Shown here: in pieces, positions 21,309 to 33,368 of the stretch | Position numbering within the stretch: position 1 is the first letter of the stretch | Layout of the letters: each line of letters starts with the position of its first letter | NCBI RefSeq assembly: GCF_040939455.1 | Contig: NC_134136.1 | Coordinates: 73,236,001 to 73,300,000, forward strand | Source: Microcebus murinus | Lineage: Eukaryota; Chordata; Mammalia; Primates; Cheirogaleidae | DNA length: 64,000 bases | Direction: 5' to 3' | Position numbers and translations under genes: made by a program | Notes under the pieces: generated by a model | The model's input: the letters and a program-made list of their open reading frames with translations, nothing else | What the model was told of the DNA's origin: nothing | Database searches by the model: none

Positions 21309-22693
21309 TTAAATTACCCAAACTGATCTACAGATTCAATGCAATACCTATTAAAATCCCATCAGCATTCTTCACAGATATAGAAAAAATAATTTTACGC
21401 TCTGTATGGAAACAAAGAAGACCCCGAATATCAAGAGCAATTCTAGGCAACAAAAACAAAATGGGAGGCATTAATATGCCAGATATCAAACTATACTACA
21501 AAGCTGTAGTAATTAAAACAATATGGTATTGGCACAAAAATAGGAACATTGACCAGTGGAACAGATGTGAGAATCCTGATATAAAACCATCCTCATATAG
21601 CCATCTAATCTTTGATAAAGCAGACAAAAACATACGCTGGGGAAAAGAATCCCTCTTCAATAAATGGTGCTGGGAAAACTGGATAGCCATCTGTAGAAGG
21701 CTAAAACAGGACCCACACCTTTCACCTCTCACAAAAACCAACTCACGCTGGATAACAGACTTAAACCTAAGGTATGAAACTATTAGAACTCTAGAGGAAA
21801 AAGTTGGAAACACTCTCCTAGACATCGGCCTTGGCAAAGAGTTTATGAAGAAGTCCCCAGAGGCAATCACAGCAGCAACAAAAATAAATAAATGGGACAT
21901 GATCAAACTACAAAGCTTCTGCACAGCCAAAGAAATAGTCATGAAAGTAAACAGACAACCTACAGAATGGGAGAAAATTTTTGCATCCTATGCATTCGAT
22001 AAGGGACTGATAACTAGAATATGCTTAGAACTCATGAAAATCAGGAAGAAAAAATCAAATAACCCCCTTAAAAAGTGGGCAAAGGACTTGAACAGAAACT
22101 TTTCTAAAGAAGACAGAAGCATGGCCAACAAACATATGAAAAAATGCTCAACATCTCTAATCATCAGGGAAATGCAAATCAAAACCACAATGAGATATCA
22201 CTTAACCCCAGTGAGAATGGCCTTTATCAAAAAATCTCCAAACAATAAATGCTGGCGTGGTTGCGGAGAGAGAGGAACACTCCTACACTGCTGGTGGGAC
22301 TGCAAACTGGTTCAACCTCTGTGGAAAGCAATATGGAGATACCTTAAAGCGATACAAGTGAATCTACCATTTGATCCAGCAATCCCATTGCTGGGCATCT
22401 ACCCAAATGATCCAATGACACTCTACAAAAAAGACACGTGCACTCGAATGTTTATAGCAGCACAATTCATAATCGCAAGGCTGTGGAAACAGCCCAAGTG
22501 CCCATCAATCCAAGAATGGATTAATAAAATGTGGTATATGTATACCATGGAGTACTATTCAGCTCTAAGAAACAATGGTGATATAGCACATCTTATATTT
22601 TCCTGGTTAGAGCTGGAACCCATACTACTAAGTGAAGTATCCCAAAAATGGAAAAACAAGCACCAGATATATTCTCCAGCAAACTGGTATTAA
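21182..22693 (+). CDS. 503-codon fusion frame: ORF1 N-terminus of L1 D joined to ORF2 C-terminus of L1 E
   Basis: One uninterrupted frame covers about 43 residues of D ORF1 and about 460 residues of E ORF2. The join lies near [16 protein letters not shown]. The E part includes [20 protein letters not shown] and the cysteine motif [18 protein letters not shown], and ends at the natural ORF2 stop (ANWY, then TAA). The endonuclease, most of the RT and the FADD motif are absent. The frame is an accident of where E inserted. It is the longest open frame in the window and contains no stop. I have no evidence that it is expressed. Confidence 0.45.
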   Translation: MTEEEFRIWILRKLNGIEEKRETQHKEATRTIQEMNDKFSKEIKLPKLIYRFNAIPIKIPSAFFTDIEKIILRSVWKQRRPRISRAILGNKNKMGGINMPDIKLYYKAVVIKTIWYWHKNRNIDQWNRCENPDIKPSSYSHLIFDKADKNIRWGKESLFNKWCWENWIAICRRLKQDPHLSPLTKTNSRWITDLNLRYETIRTLEEKVGNTLLDIGLGKEFMKKSPEAITAATKINKWDMIKLQSFCTAKEIVMKVNRQPTEWEKIFASYAFDKGLITRICLELMKIRKKKSNNPLKKWAKDLNRNFSKEDRSMANKHMKKCSTSLIIREMQIKTTMRYHLTPVRMAFIKKSPNNKCWRGCGERGTLLHCWWDCKLVQPLWKAIWRYLKAIQVNLPFDPAIPLLGIYPNDPMTLYKKDTCTRMFIAAQFIIARLWKQPKCPSIQEWINKMWYMYTMEYYSALRNNGDIAHLIFSWLELEPILLSEVSQKWKNKHQIYSPANWY

Positions 22694-22918
22694 CTGAGTA
22701 GCACCTAAGTGGACACATAGGTACTACAGTAATAGGGGATTGGGCAGGTGGGAGGGGGGAGGGGGGCGGGTATATACATACATAATGAGTGAGATGTGCA
22801 CCATCAGGGGGATGGTCATGATGGAGACTCAGACTTTTGGGGGGAGGGGGGGAAATGGGCATTTATTGAAACCTTAAAATCTGTACGCCCATAATATGCC
22901 GAAATAAAAAAAAAAAAA
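21309..22918 (+). mobile_element. L1: L1 element E, young 5'-truncated LINE-1 inside D ORF1
   Basis: E carries the last part of ORF2 (open to 22693), the 3' UTR with its G-tract, and an A-tail near 22907-22918. The target text AAATTAAATT appears at both edges (left within TCTCTAAAGAAATTAAATT, right after the tail before TCTACGAAAG), giving a target-site duplication of about 10 bases. Removing E rejoins D's ORF1. The open ORF2 portion and near identity with C and G make E one of the youngest L1 copies here. Confidence 0.93.
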
Positions 22919-23660
22919 TTAAATTTCTACGAAAGAACCAAACAGAAATACTGGAAATGAAAGAGTCATTCAAGGAACTAGAAAATGCAGTGGAAAGCCT
23001 TAAGGATATGGTGGATTATGAAGAGGGAAGAATCTCAGAGCTTGAAAATAATGCCTATGTGCTAAACAAATCAGATAAATAAAAAGAACACAAAAGCAAG
23101 AGACATGAAAAAATATACAAGAAATGTGGGATTATGTAAATAAACCAAACATAAGAATTATAAGCATCCTGGAGAGAGAAGAAGAAAATACACAGGCCTG
23201 GAAAATCTATTTCTTGGAATAATGGAAGGAAACTTACCTGGCCTGGTAAGAAATCTACATACCCAGTTATAAGAAGCACACAGAACTACTGGGAGTCTCA
23301 ATGTCAAAAGGCAATCACCATGTCACATAGTTATTAGGCTGGCCAAAGTAAAAATGAAAGAGGCAATCCTTTGAGCACTAAAATGAAAAGAGAAGATTAC
23401 CTATAAAGAAAAGCTATCAGACTAATTGCAGACTTCTCAACTTAAACCTTACAAGACAGAAGGATATGGGGACCCATCCTAAACCTTATAAAACAGAATA
23501 ATGGCCAATCTAGAATTCTTTACCCGGGAAATTAAGCTTTTTATATGAGGGAGAAATAAAGAAATTCCAAGACAAGCAATCACTGATGGAACTTGTGAAG
23601 ACCAGACAGCCCTGTAGGAAGTACTCAGAACTGAATTACACACTGAACAGCACAACAGAT
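22919..23660 (+). pseudogene. L1 D ORF1, 3' piece after the E insertion
   Basis: The text resumes as ILEMKESFKELENAVESLKD-like coiled coil, then RRM and C-terminal domain text (LIRLAKVKMKEAIL-like, LPGKLSFLYEGEIKKFQDKQ-like). Frameshifts and stops are frequent. It ends before the ORF2 ATG at 23714. Confidence 0.8.
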
Positions 23661-24031
23661 ACTCACTAAAGAAAAATCATTCAAGAATTAAAGTCCACAA
23701 TCCTGATTCCACAATGGCTCAAGAGGTAAAACAAAACAATAAGATTTTACCCAACAGTATGAACAGAAATCTACTGCACACACAAATTCTCTCAATAAAT
23801 GTGAATGGCTTGAATTGTCCACTGAAGAGACAAAGACTGGCTGAGTGGCTAAAACAAACACAAGCCAAGTATTTGCAGTCTCCAAGAAATGCATCTAACC
23901 CACAAAGACACTTTCAGATGCAAGGTTAAGGGCTGGAAAACAAATTTCCAGGCAAATGGAAAACAAAAGAAAGCTGGAATAGTTATTCTTATATCAGATA
24001 TCATTAAAACAACAAAGTAAAGAAAAACAAA

Positions 24032-24181
24032 AGCCGGGCATGGTGGCGCATGCCTGTAGTCCCAGCTACCCGGGAGGCTGAGGCAGAAGGATCACTTGAG
24101 CCCAGGAGTTTGAGGTTGCTGTGAGCCAGGCTGACGCCACGGCACTCACTCTAGCCTGGGCAACAAAGCGAGACTCTGTCT

Positions 24182-24220
<39 letters not shown>
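24032..24220 (+). mobile_element. Alu: Alu right monomer, 5'-truncated insertion
   Basis: Only the right half (GCCGGGCATGGTGGCGCATG to GAGACTCTGTCTC) is present, with an A-tail of about 38 bases. The target-site duplication AGAAAAACAAA is at 24021-24031 and 24221-24231. The long pure tail and clean strepsirrhine wording (GCTGACGCCACGGCACTCAC) suggest a young insertion. Confidence 0.93.
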
Positions 24221-24223
<3 letters not shown>

Positions 24224-26986
24224 AAAACAAAGATGGTCACTATATAATGGAAGGGAAAAAATCCAGAAACAAGACTTAACAATTCTTAATATTTATCCAC
24301 CAACACAGGAGTTTCCAGATACATGAATTAAACCCTGTTTTACCTAAAAAACATGATAAATAGTAATGTCATAATAACTTGGGAGTTCAACACCCCACTG
24401 ACCAAATTGGACAGATTCTCCAAACAGAGAATAAGCAAAGAAACAATGGACTTAAACAGAGATCTAGAACAAATAGGCCCAACAGACATCTACAGAACAT
24501 TTCACCCAAATAAAACTGAATATACATTCTTCTAAACAGCTCATGGAACTTTCTCTAAAATTGGTCACATCCTAGGCAACAAATCAGATCTCAACAAATT
24601 TAAAAATATAGAAATTATACCATGTATCTTCTCAGACCACAGTGGTATAAAATTAGAGATCCATTCCAATAGATACACCATTTTACAAAGTCACGAAGAT
24701 TAAACAATCTATTGCTCAATGACTATAGCATGAAAAAGGACATACAGATGGAATCAAAAGATTCTTCAAACTAAATGATAATGAGGACACAACTTATTAA
24801 AATCTGTGGGATACAGCAAAAGCATTCCTGAGAGGAAAATTAATAGCATTAAATGCTCACAAGCAAAAGACAGAAAGTTCACAAATCAATGAACTAATAA
24901 ACCATCTCTAAGAACTGGAAAAGAAAGAGCAAATCAGTCCTAAATGCAGCAGAATAAAGCAAACAACTAAGATTAGAGGAGAACTAAATGCAATCAAGCA
25001 TAAAAGAACTATACAGAAGATTAATAAAATCAAAAGTTGGTTTTTCAAAACGATAAAGAAAATTGATAGCCCTCTCGCTAGACTGAAAAATCTAGAAAGG
25101 AAGAGACTCTAATAAGCTCAATTAGAAATGAAAAAGAAGAGGTCACTACATACATCACAGAAATACAAAAAATCATCTTTGAATACTACAAAAATCTATA
25201 TGCCCCCAAACTAGAAAATGTGGAGGAAATGGACACATTCTTAGAAACACACAACCTCCCTAGGCTCAATCAGGAAGAAATGGAATTCCTGAATAGACCA
25301 ATATTGAGCACAGAAATTGAAGAAGCAATTAAAACTATTCCAAGAACAACAACAACAAAAACTCCTGGACCAGATGGGTTCACACCTGAATTTTACCAAA
25401 CTTACAAAGAAGAACTCATACCTATGCTGCAGAAATTACTCCACAACAAGAAGGATGGTACCCTCCCCAACTCATTCTATGAAGCCAATATCACTTTGAT
25501 AACAAAGCCAACTAAGGACACAACAAAAAAAGAAAACTACAGACCAATGTCCCTCAAGACTATAGATATAAAAATCCTCAACAAAACCTTAGCAAACCAA
25601 ATCCAACAGCACATCAAAAGAAAAATAATTTATCATGACCAGGTGGGCTTTATCCCAGATATGCAAGGATGGTTCAAAATATGCAAATCTAATATTGCAA
25701 TTAACCACATAAATAAAAGAAAGAGAAAAATACCATACGATTTTCTCAATAGACACAGAAAAAACATTTGACAAAATCCAGCACAATTTTATGATAAAAA
25801 CTCTTAACAAAATAGGCATAGATGGGACATTCCTTAAAATTATTAAATCCATATCCAATAAACCCACAGCCAATACCATACTGAATGGGGAAAAACTGAA
25901 AGCATTTCCACTTATAACTGGAACCAGAAAGGATTGCCCACTATCTCTACTTCTAGTCAACATAGTGCTAAAAGTCCTTGCCAGAGCAATTAGACAAGAG
26001 AGGGAAATTGAGGGTGTCCAAATAGGGGAAGAAGAGGTTAAACTCATACTCTTTGCTGACAATATGATTATTATATCTAGAAAATCTCAAGGACTCAACC
26101 AAGAGACTCCTGGAATTGATAAATTAATTCAATAAAGTCTCAACATACAAAATCAATGCACACAAATCAGTGGCATTCATATACACCAATAACAGTTAAG
26201 CCGAAAATCAAATCAAAGACACAACACCTTTCACAATAGCATCACAGAAAATTAAACATTTAGGAATATATTTAACAAAGGAGATGAAAGATCTATATAG
26301 GGAGAACTATGAAATGCTGAGAAAAGAAATTTTAGAAGATATAAAATGATGGAAGACCCTACCATGCTTATGGATTGGTAGAATCAATATTGTTAAAAAT
26401 GTCTACAGTATCTAAAGTTATATACAGAATTAATGCAATCCCTATCAAAATACCAACATCATTCTCTACAGATCTAGAAAAAATAATTCTAAACTTTGTA
26501 TGGAACCAGAGTAGACTTTGTGTAGCCAAAGCAATCTTAAGCAAAAAGGAACAAATTGGGAAGCCATCAGCCTACCAGACTTCAAGCTTTACTACAGGTT
26601 ATAGTAAGCAGAACAGCATGAAACTGGCACAACAACAGAGATACAGACTTTTGGAACAGGACTGAAAACTCAGATACAAAACCATCATCATACTGGCATC
26701 TAATCTTTGACAAAGCAGATAAAAATATACATTGGTGAAAATAATCTCTATCCAATAAATGGTGCTGAGAAAACTGGATAATCCCATGCAGAAGATTGAA
26801 ACTGGATCCCCACCTCTCACCTCACAAAAATCAACTCACAATGGACAACAGACTTAAACCTTAGGCATTAAACCTTAAGAATTCTAGAAAAGAATGTTGG
26901 GAAAAGTCTTATAGAAATCGGTGTAGACAAAGAATTTATGAAGAATACCCCCAAAGCAATCACAGTAGCAACAAGAATACATAAAT

Positions 26987-27304
26987 GGGGCTGGGCATGG
27001 TGGCTCACTCCTATAATCCTAGCACTCTGGGAGGCCAAAGCAGGAGGACTGCTCAAGGTCAGGAGTTTGAGACCAGCCTGAGCAAGAGCGCGATCCCATC
27101 TCTACTAAAAATAGAAAGAAATTAATTGGCCAGCTAAAAATATACAGAAAAAATTAGCCAGGCATGATGGCGCATCCCTGTAGTCCTAGCTAGTCAGAAA
27201 GCTGAGGCAGAAGGATTGCTTGAGCCCAGGAGCTTGAGGTCGCTACGCTGATGCCACAGCACCCTAGCCCAGGCAACGGAGCTAGACTCTGTCTCAAAAA
27301 AAAA
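26987..27304 (+). mobile_element. Alu: Alu SINE, full-length dimer inside L1 D ORF2
   Basis: The left monomer starts GGGCTGGGCATGGTGGCTCA. The middle linker contains ATAGAAAGAAATTAATTGGC, typical of strepsirrhine Alus. The right monomer has a small deletion near CTACGCTGATGCC. A perfect 14-bp duplication, AAGAATACATAAAT, is at 26973-26986 and 27305-27318. Confidence 0.94.
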
Positions 27305-28345
27305 AAGAATACATAAATAAAGAGGACCTGGTCAAATTAAAAAGCTTCTGTACAGCCATGGAAATTATCATTAGAGCAAATAGACAACCTACAGAATGGG
27401 AGAAAATATTTGCATGCTACACGTCCAATAAAGGGCTTATAAGTAGAATCTATATAGAACTCAGGAAAATCACCAAGAGAAAATCAAACAACCTTATTAA
27501 AATTGGGCAAAGGACATGAACAAAACTTTTCAAAAGAAGACAGAATAATGGCCAACAAACATATAGAAGTTCTCAACATCTTTAATCATTAGGGAAATGC
27601 AAATTAAAACCATAATGGGATATCACTTTACCCCGTCAGAATAGCCATTATTAAAAAGTCAAAAACAACAAATGCTAGCGTGGATGCAGAGGAAAAGGTA
27701 TGCTTTACACTGTTGGTGGAACTGAAAATTAGTATAAGTCTATGGAAAACAGTATGTGCATTCCTCAAATAGCTAAACGTAGACCTATCATTAGTTCCAG
27801 CAATCCCACTACTGAGTATCTACCCAACAGAAAAGAAATTATTCTATCAAAAAGACACCAGGACTCAAATGTTTATCAGGGTACCATTCACAATTGCAAA
27901 GATATGGAATCAACCTAAGTGCCCATCAAGATATGGTTGGATAAAGAAAATGTGGTATGTATATACTATGGAGTACTACTCAGCCGTAAAAGCAAAGAAG
28001 TGATGTCATTCATAGTAACTTGAATAGAACTGGAGACTGATATCCTAAGTGATGTAACTCAAGAACAGAAAAACGCCACATATTCTCACTAGTAAGTAGG
28101 AGCTAAATGGCGGGTGTATGTGGGCACAAAAAGTCATAAAGAACATTGGAAACTAAAAAGGGGCTAGGTTCAGAGGTTTTGTTACATGGATATGGACTGT
28201 ACTAGTCAATATCCTGGTTGTGACATTGTACTATAGCTTTCCAAGATGTTAGAATTAATGTCAAAATGGATAAAAGTACAAGGGATTTCTCTATTATTTC
28301 CTACATCTACATGCAAATACATTTACCACAAAAATGAACTATAAT

Positions 28346-29723
28346 TTAAACAATTTGCAGTAGCATGCCCAAAATATATGCACTGTATGTATATCACACT
28401 GTGATATTGACACACTGTGGCAATGAGTTCAATGCAAATAATTAAAAGGCATTTGTGTACAATTTTATATTGGAAGGAAAATTTAAGAAATATTCCATAT
28501 ATAACTATCAATCCTTTCACATAATACATTCTTTTATGATTTCAAGCCTTAAAATTTACATATAAATACCTGTCAATTCATGGGTATTCATGGAGTGTTC
28601 CTAAGTAAAAACCATGCATAATAATGGCTATTTTAAATTTAAATAATATGTATAAATGCATCTAAAACCACACCCTTGAAAACTCCAATTGAACACATGC
28701 CTACATGTTTCTGCACATTTGACAAATAATGTTTGATTGTGTATCCAACAGGTAGAAATCAATGCTTACATGTCATGCAGTGGGACAAATGCATAGTCAA
28801 TGACATTACCTTACTCATTACAAATATCAGGGCTTCATTTCACTTGTTGAAGTGGGAAATTACTATTTTTAAAAGTTAATAAAATATACTTTTTGTAACA
28901 TCATTTGCTGCAGAACATTGGAAAATCATGTAGCTCATGAAAGTCTCACATTTTCCCAACTACTGAAATGTGATAATAGAATCTGATTTACAAGAATTAA
29001 TAACAAGAATAACAGTAGTAGCAAAAGTTATAATAAAAATAATTACCAAAATAATATTAATATATAACATTTGCATAGTAATTTCTTACCTAGTACAAAA
29101 TGTACTTATCAGGGTTTTTCTGCGGATTTCCTCTTCCATTCTTCATAACAAACCTGAGTTCAAATACTTTATTAATTTTAGAGGCCAGATTTGTCATGAA
29201 GAATAAAGATATCAATGTATGAAAATACTTTCAAAAAGTGTAATCAAGCAAAGCAAAAGAAATTTTATGATGCAAAGGTAAGATTTTATATATATATACC
29301 AAGACATTTTTATTACCCCATTATTGCCAACGAAAAGTCAAACTTCCTAATTCCCTTGTATACCTCCCATCAGTTACCGTGACTTAGTAGTCTTTTCTTA
29401 AACCAAAAGTTGCCCAGATTCTAGCACTTTATGTGAATGAGGTGATGAGCTGACCCCTGATCCAAACTCAGGGTTGAGGACTCAGTCCTCATAGTGAAAC
29501 AAGCCTCTTGGGGCTTAACAATGGTGATGGTGCGGTATACAGCTTTATTGAATAAGGCAAATCCTAAAGCAAAAAGAAGTTATGATTGAACTACGATCAT
29601 TTGAAAAATGAAAACTTATAAAGAGGTAATGAGAGAAGATGGGAAAATCATAATCTTCCCTTTGTATAGCAATAATCATTTATTAAAGAAAGCAGAATAA
29701 ATAAATTAGCCTAAATAAGGGTC
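28346..29723. other. AT-rich sequence with a possible MIR remnant (28960-29280)
   Basis: No gene is seen. Between about 28960 and 29280 the order of landmarks (AACATTTGCATAGTAATTTC, CATTCTTCATAACAAACC, TTTGTCATGAAGAATAAAG) follows MIR-type SINEs, in which a TCCTCACAACAACCC-like core precedes TGTGAGGATTAAATGAG-like text. The divergence is high and the call is weak. The remainder shows nothing. Confidence 0.4.
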
Positions 29724-29822
29724 TGGCTGATGGGCACATTTGTAACTCTGACTCAGGCGGGGCAAAGGCAATATATGTAACCTAAACATTTGTACCCCCA
29801 TAATATTCTGAAATTAAAAAAA
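29724..29822 (+). mobile_element. L1: L1 3'-end fragment, ~100 bp
   Basis: The text from CTGATGGGCACATTTGTAAC to CATTTGTACCCCCATAATAT and a short A-tail matches the L1 3' end also seen at 32255-32345. This 3' UTR type (CCTAAACATTTGTA) differs from that of C, E, F and G (CCTTAAAATCTGTA). I could not read a target-site duplication. Confidence 0.8.
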
Positions 29823-30102
29823 GGCAAAAAACAAAACAAAACATAACAGTAGCAGTAATAAAATTAGCATATGTTGTTTAGAAATCAATGAAGGAAAGAA
29901 CAAAACATTCCTAAGGAAAGAAAACAGAATTGATTTCCCCAAATCAGTCATTGCCATTCTATAATAAAAACCTTCAAAGAGATTTTTGAAAAAATTCAGA
30001 TTGGGATGCTAAATGTTAAAGAGAAATGATTAGATTTTTAAAGAAATTCTCTTACAGGAGAAGTTAGGAAGCAGAATTAGGAATACCAGATCGTAAATGA
30101 CT

Positions 30103-30243
30103 TTTTTTTAAAAATTTCAGCATATTATGGGGGTACGAATGTTCAGGTTACGTATATTACCCTTGATCCCCCCTTCCTCCTGAGTCAGAGCTTCAAGCAT
30201 GTCCATCCCCAGATGGTATGCATCACATTCATTATGTATGGAC
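30103..30243 (-). mobile_element. L1: L1 3'-end fragment, antisense, ~140 bp
   Basis: A T-run is followed by CAGCATATTATGGGGGTACG, CAGGTTACGTATATTACCC and TCAGAGCTTCAAGCATGTCC, the reverse complement of the CCTAAACATTTGTA-type L1 3' UTR. It stops near 30243 before ORF2 would begin, so it is strongly 5'-truncated. Confidence 0.8.
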
Positions 30244-30505
30244 ATTTTTTAAATGAACACAATAAGGTTGTGGCTCAAGAACTCAGATATGAGTAGTAAA
30301 TAATTGAAAGCCTATCTATGTGCCATATGGCAAGTTTTGTATTCACTTATGCAAAAAAAAAAAAAAAAACACTTAAATCCTTTTTTTGCCACACACTCAT
30401 ATGCTTATTGATGAAAGAGAGTTTATCCTAAATATATATCCATGTTGCACTGTTCACAGACTGTACCAGATCCAAGAATGAGCACAGTATGATGTAATTT
30501 TTAGG

Positions 30506-30507
<2 letters not shown>

Positions 30508-30549
<42 letters not shown>
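30508..30549. repeat. (CA)n microsatellite
   Basis: About 21 uninterrupted CA dinucleotides occur here, likely polymorphic in length. AT-rich, TATA/TGTA-rich sequence follows to about 30720. Confidence 0.97.
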
Positions 30550-30552
<3 letters not shown>

Positions 30553-30919
30553 CACAGAAAAACAAAGGCACATAATGCTACATACCTATATGTAACTATA
30601 TCTATGTCAATATAGATATATATAAGTGTGTATTTATATGTATGTATCTATAGATATGTATAAACATATAATGTTCCTATATTCTTGTATATACACACAC
30701 ATAAACCTTTTATCTTCTTTTATAAAAATGTTAATATGTTTGTTTGAACATAAAATCATTTTTCAATATTAGGATATCCACAGGTTATATGTAAAAATTA
30801 AGAAGATAGTTCCTTAAAAATAGAAACAAATTTATGCCCCTCTTTTTTAAGGAAACAATAATAATTACTTCAACAATCACTATTTCCTTCCCTTATAAGA
30901 GTATTCTATGTCTTCAATA

Positions 30920-31070
30920 TTAATGATATTAATTATTAACATTTATTTAATGCTCAATAACCTTTGAGGATGAAATGTTTAACAACCCATGGTAGATTAT
31001 TTCCTTTAATCCTATCTCCTCAATAATATATAAATATGATTAATTTTATATTGTTTTAGACAAAATTCCA
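30920..31070 (+). mobile_element. Possible MIR-type SINE remnant
   Basis: TTAACATTTATTTAATGCTC, CTTTAATCCTATCTCCTCAA and ATTTTATATTGTTTTAGAC lie in the order of MIR landmarks (position-of-core, TTTAATCCT, TTTTACAGA). High divergence makes this a tentative call. The rest of 30550-30919 is AT-rich without features. Confidence 0.4.
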
Positions 31071-31084
31071 AGATCGTTCCTAGT

Positions 31085-31575
31085 TATCATGGCTTCCTTA
31101 TATTCCAGAACTTGTACACCCCTCCTCTTGAATAATTTGCTTTTAATGAGTTGAATATGACAACATTAAGAGGAATGTCACTTCCATGATTAGGATACAA
31201 ACAACTATCACTTATGTCTTGATAGAGACTCTCAATTTTGCCTTCTTGTTTGTAGGCTTTGATAAGGTAAGCTGCCAAGTTGGAGAAGCCCTTGTTGGAA
31301 CAAACTGAGGGTGGCTTCTGGTCAACAACCACCTGCAAACTGAGGCCATCATTTGAACAGCCCTTAAGGAACTGAAATTGAAAGCAGATATTTTCTGAGT
31401 CTAGCTTTCAGATTAGACTTCAGCCTTGGTTATCACTTAGGTTGCAACCTCCTGAAAATCTCTGAAGCAGAGAACCCATGTCAGTCATTTGTGGATTCTT
31501 CCCCATAGTAACTGAGCTTCTTTGAAGTGAAGTTTGTGGTTATTCATTACATAGCAGTAGATAGCTTATACAAAA
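31085..31575 (+). mobile_element. LTR, MLT1-like MaLR
   Basis: Landmarks GGAATGTCACTTCCATGATT, AAGCTGCCAAGTTGGAGAAG-like text, ACTGAGGGTGGCTTCTGGTC, CTTCAGCCTTGGTTATCAC and ATAGCAGTAGATAGCTTATA occur in the order of a mammalian MLT1-style solo LTR read on the + strand. The 83-codon frame on the opposite strand (31087-31338) is a shadow of this repeat and has no known domain. Subfamily is not assigned. Confidence 0.6.
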
Positions 31576-31979
31576 GATTTTTTTGAGGTTGGAATGAGGC
31601 AACCTGTGTAAAATACTTCTGAAATGTAACAAACATATAAATCCATATCCCAAAATTCATTTCTACACTAATCACAGGAGATTCATTTACAATATAATAT
31701 AATGATTCTGTACTCAGATATTCATTATTGAGCCATATTCATCTTTGAAAAGTCATTACATTTAGCAAAATAATAACAATAATAATAATCATCATAATTA
31801 CCTTTGGAGAATAAACACTCCTGGGAGCAGGGAGCCAAAACCACTTAACTTTATGAATCTGTAACAAATGTCTCTGTTTACAGCAAAACAAGGTTTTATT
31901 ACCCTGATAACTTTGACACGAGAACTCCAGGGAGTTATAACCTAGTGACACCCACCTAAATTAACCCTCAAAAGGAGAC
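31576..31979. other. Unremarkable AT-rich sequence
   Basis: It contains a short ATAATAATAATC-like run near 31770 and no gene or recognised repeat. Confidence 0.5.
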
Positions 31980-31987
31980 AAAGAATT

Positions 31988-32376
31988 ATATCATGGAGTT
32001 CTACTCAGCCACAAAAAAACAATGGTGATCTAGCACCTTTTGTATTATCCTGGATAGAACTGAAACCCATTCTACTAAATGAAGTATCACAAGAATGGAA
32101 AAACAAGGACCATATGTACTCATCATCAAATTAGTATTAACTGACCAACACTTAAGTGCATATATGGTAATAACATTCATTGTGTGTCAGGCAGGTGGAA
32201 GGGAGGAAGAGGGATGGGTATATACACATCTAATGGGTGTGGTACGCATCGTCTGGAGGATGGACACGCTTGAAGCTCTGACTTGGGTGGAGCAAAGGCA
32301 ATATACATAACCTAAACATTTGTACTGCTGCAATATGCTGAAAGAAAAATAAAATAAAATAAACAAACAAACAAAA
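31988..32376 (+). mobile_element. L1: L1 3' fragment (last ORF2 codons plus 3' UTR)
   Basis: It begins inside the ORF2 C-terminus (MEFYSATKKQWs-like text near ATCATGGAGTTCTACTCAGC), passes the ORF2 stop at ATTAGTATTAACTGA, and ends in the CCTAAACATTTGTACTGC 3' UTR type plus an AAAT/AAAC-rich tail. A short repeat, AAAGAATT, flanks it at 31980-31987 and 32377-32384, a plausible target-site duplication. Confidence 0.85.
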
Positions 32377-32493
32377 AAGAATTCTGGCAAAAGCAAAGCT
32401 TATACCAAAATATATGATTTAGCTACAATGCAAGCATTAAAACTCTTATTAACCAAAACAATGATGAGAAATGTGTGGGTAAAAATGTTCAGT

Positions 32494-33355
32494 AACCCTT
32501 TTAAAAAGTGGGCAAAGGACTTGAACAGAAACTTTTCTAAAGAAGACAGAAGAATGGCCAACAAATATATGAAAAAATGCTCACCATCCCTAATCATCAG
32601 GGAAATGCAAATCAAAACTACAATGAGATATCACTTAACTCCAGTGAGAATGGCCTTTATCAAAAAGTCTCCAAATAACAAATGCTGGCGTGGATGTGGA
32701 GAGAGAGGAACACTCCTACACTGCTGGTGGGACTGCAAACTAGTTCAACCTCTGTGGAAAGCAATATGGAGATACCTTAAAGCGATACAAGTGAATCTAG
32801 CATTTGATCCAGCAATCCCATTGCTGGGCATCTACCCAAATGATCCAATGACACTCTACAAAAAAGACACCTGCACTCGAATGTTCATAGCAGTACAATT
32901 CATAATCGCAAGGTTGTGGAAACAGCCCAAGTGCCCATCAATTCAAGAATGGATTAATAAAATGTGGTATATGTATACCATGGAGTACTATTCAGCTCTA
33001 AGAAACAATGGTGATATAGCGCATCTTATATTTTCCTGGTTAGAGCTGGAACCCATATTACTAAGTGAAGTATCCCAAGAATGGAAAAACAAGCACCAGA
33101 TATATTCTCCAGCAAACTGGTATTAACTGAGTAACACCTAAGTGGACACATAGGTACTACAGTAATAGAGTATTGGGGAGGGGGGGGAAGGGGGCGGGTA
33201 TATACATACATAACGAGTGATAGGTGCACCATCTGAGGGACGGTCATGCTGGAGACTCAGACTTGTGGGGGGAGGGGGGGAAGGGCATTTATTGAAACTT
33301 TAAAATCTGTACCCCCATAATATGCCGAAATAAAAAAAAAGGGTTACAAGACAAA
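32494..33355 (+). mobile_element. L1: L1 element F, young 5'-truncated LINE-1
   Basis: F starts at ORF2 text [20 protein letters not shown], keeps the ORF2 C-terminus open to TAA at 33126, and has a G-rich 3' UTR and tail. A perfect 13-bp target-site duplication, AAAAATGTTCAGT, is at 32481-32493 and 33356-33368. Between the first A-run and a second one lies GGGTTACAAGAC, so the transcript may have run past its first poly(A) site. A 232-codon frame (32428-33126) begins in the flank by chance. The cysteine motif [18 protein letters not shown] is intact. Confidence 0.94.
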
Positions 33356-33368
33356 AAAAATGTTCAGT

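Larger units (their letters stand above)
23714..28060 (+). pseudogene. L1 D ORF2, decayed and twice interrupted
   Basis: The start is MAQEVKQNNK, with INVNGLNCPLKRQRLAEW next. The best open pieces are 24353-24535 (endonuclease middle, IYRTFHPNKTEYTF), 25220-25771 (183 codons, [16 protein letters not shown] RT entry through [11 protein letters not shown]) and 25791-26135. The catalytic box reads [11 protein letters not shown], so the second Asp of FADD is replaced by Asn. An Alu right monomer (24032-24220) and a full Alu (26987-27304) interrupt it. The C-terminal part resumes after 27319 with stops. Confidence 0.88.
19012..28190 (+). mobile_element. L1: L1 element D, older full-length-type LINE-1, interrupted by E and two Alus
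   Basis: The 5' end is near CAAACAGATGGCAGATTAGC. A long leader (to 21181) precedes ORF1 (split 21182-21308 and 22919-23660), ORF2 (23714 to about 28060) and a short 3' UTR. Three later insertions lie in it: L1 E, an Alu right monomer and a full Alu, each with target-site duplications. D differs in many bases from A-C and G and has numerous stops. The 3' boundary is uncertain: from about 28190 to 28345 the text (CAATATCCTGGTTGTGACAT) looks like an older L1M 3' end. Confidence 0.85.

Noticed and set aside
31087..31338. 83-codon minus-strand frame
   Set aside because: It lies inside an MLT1-like LTR on the opposite strand and has no domain.
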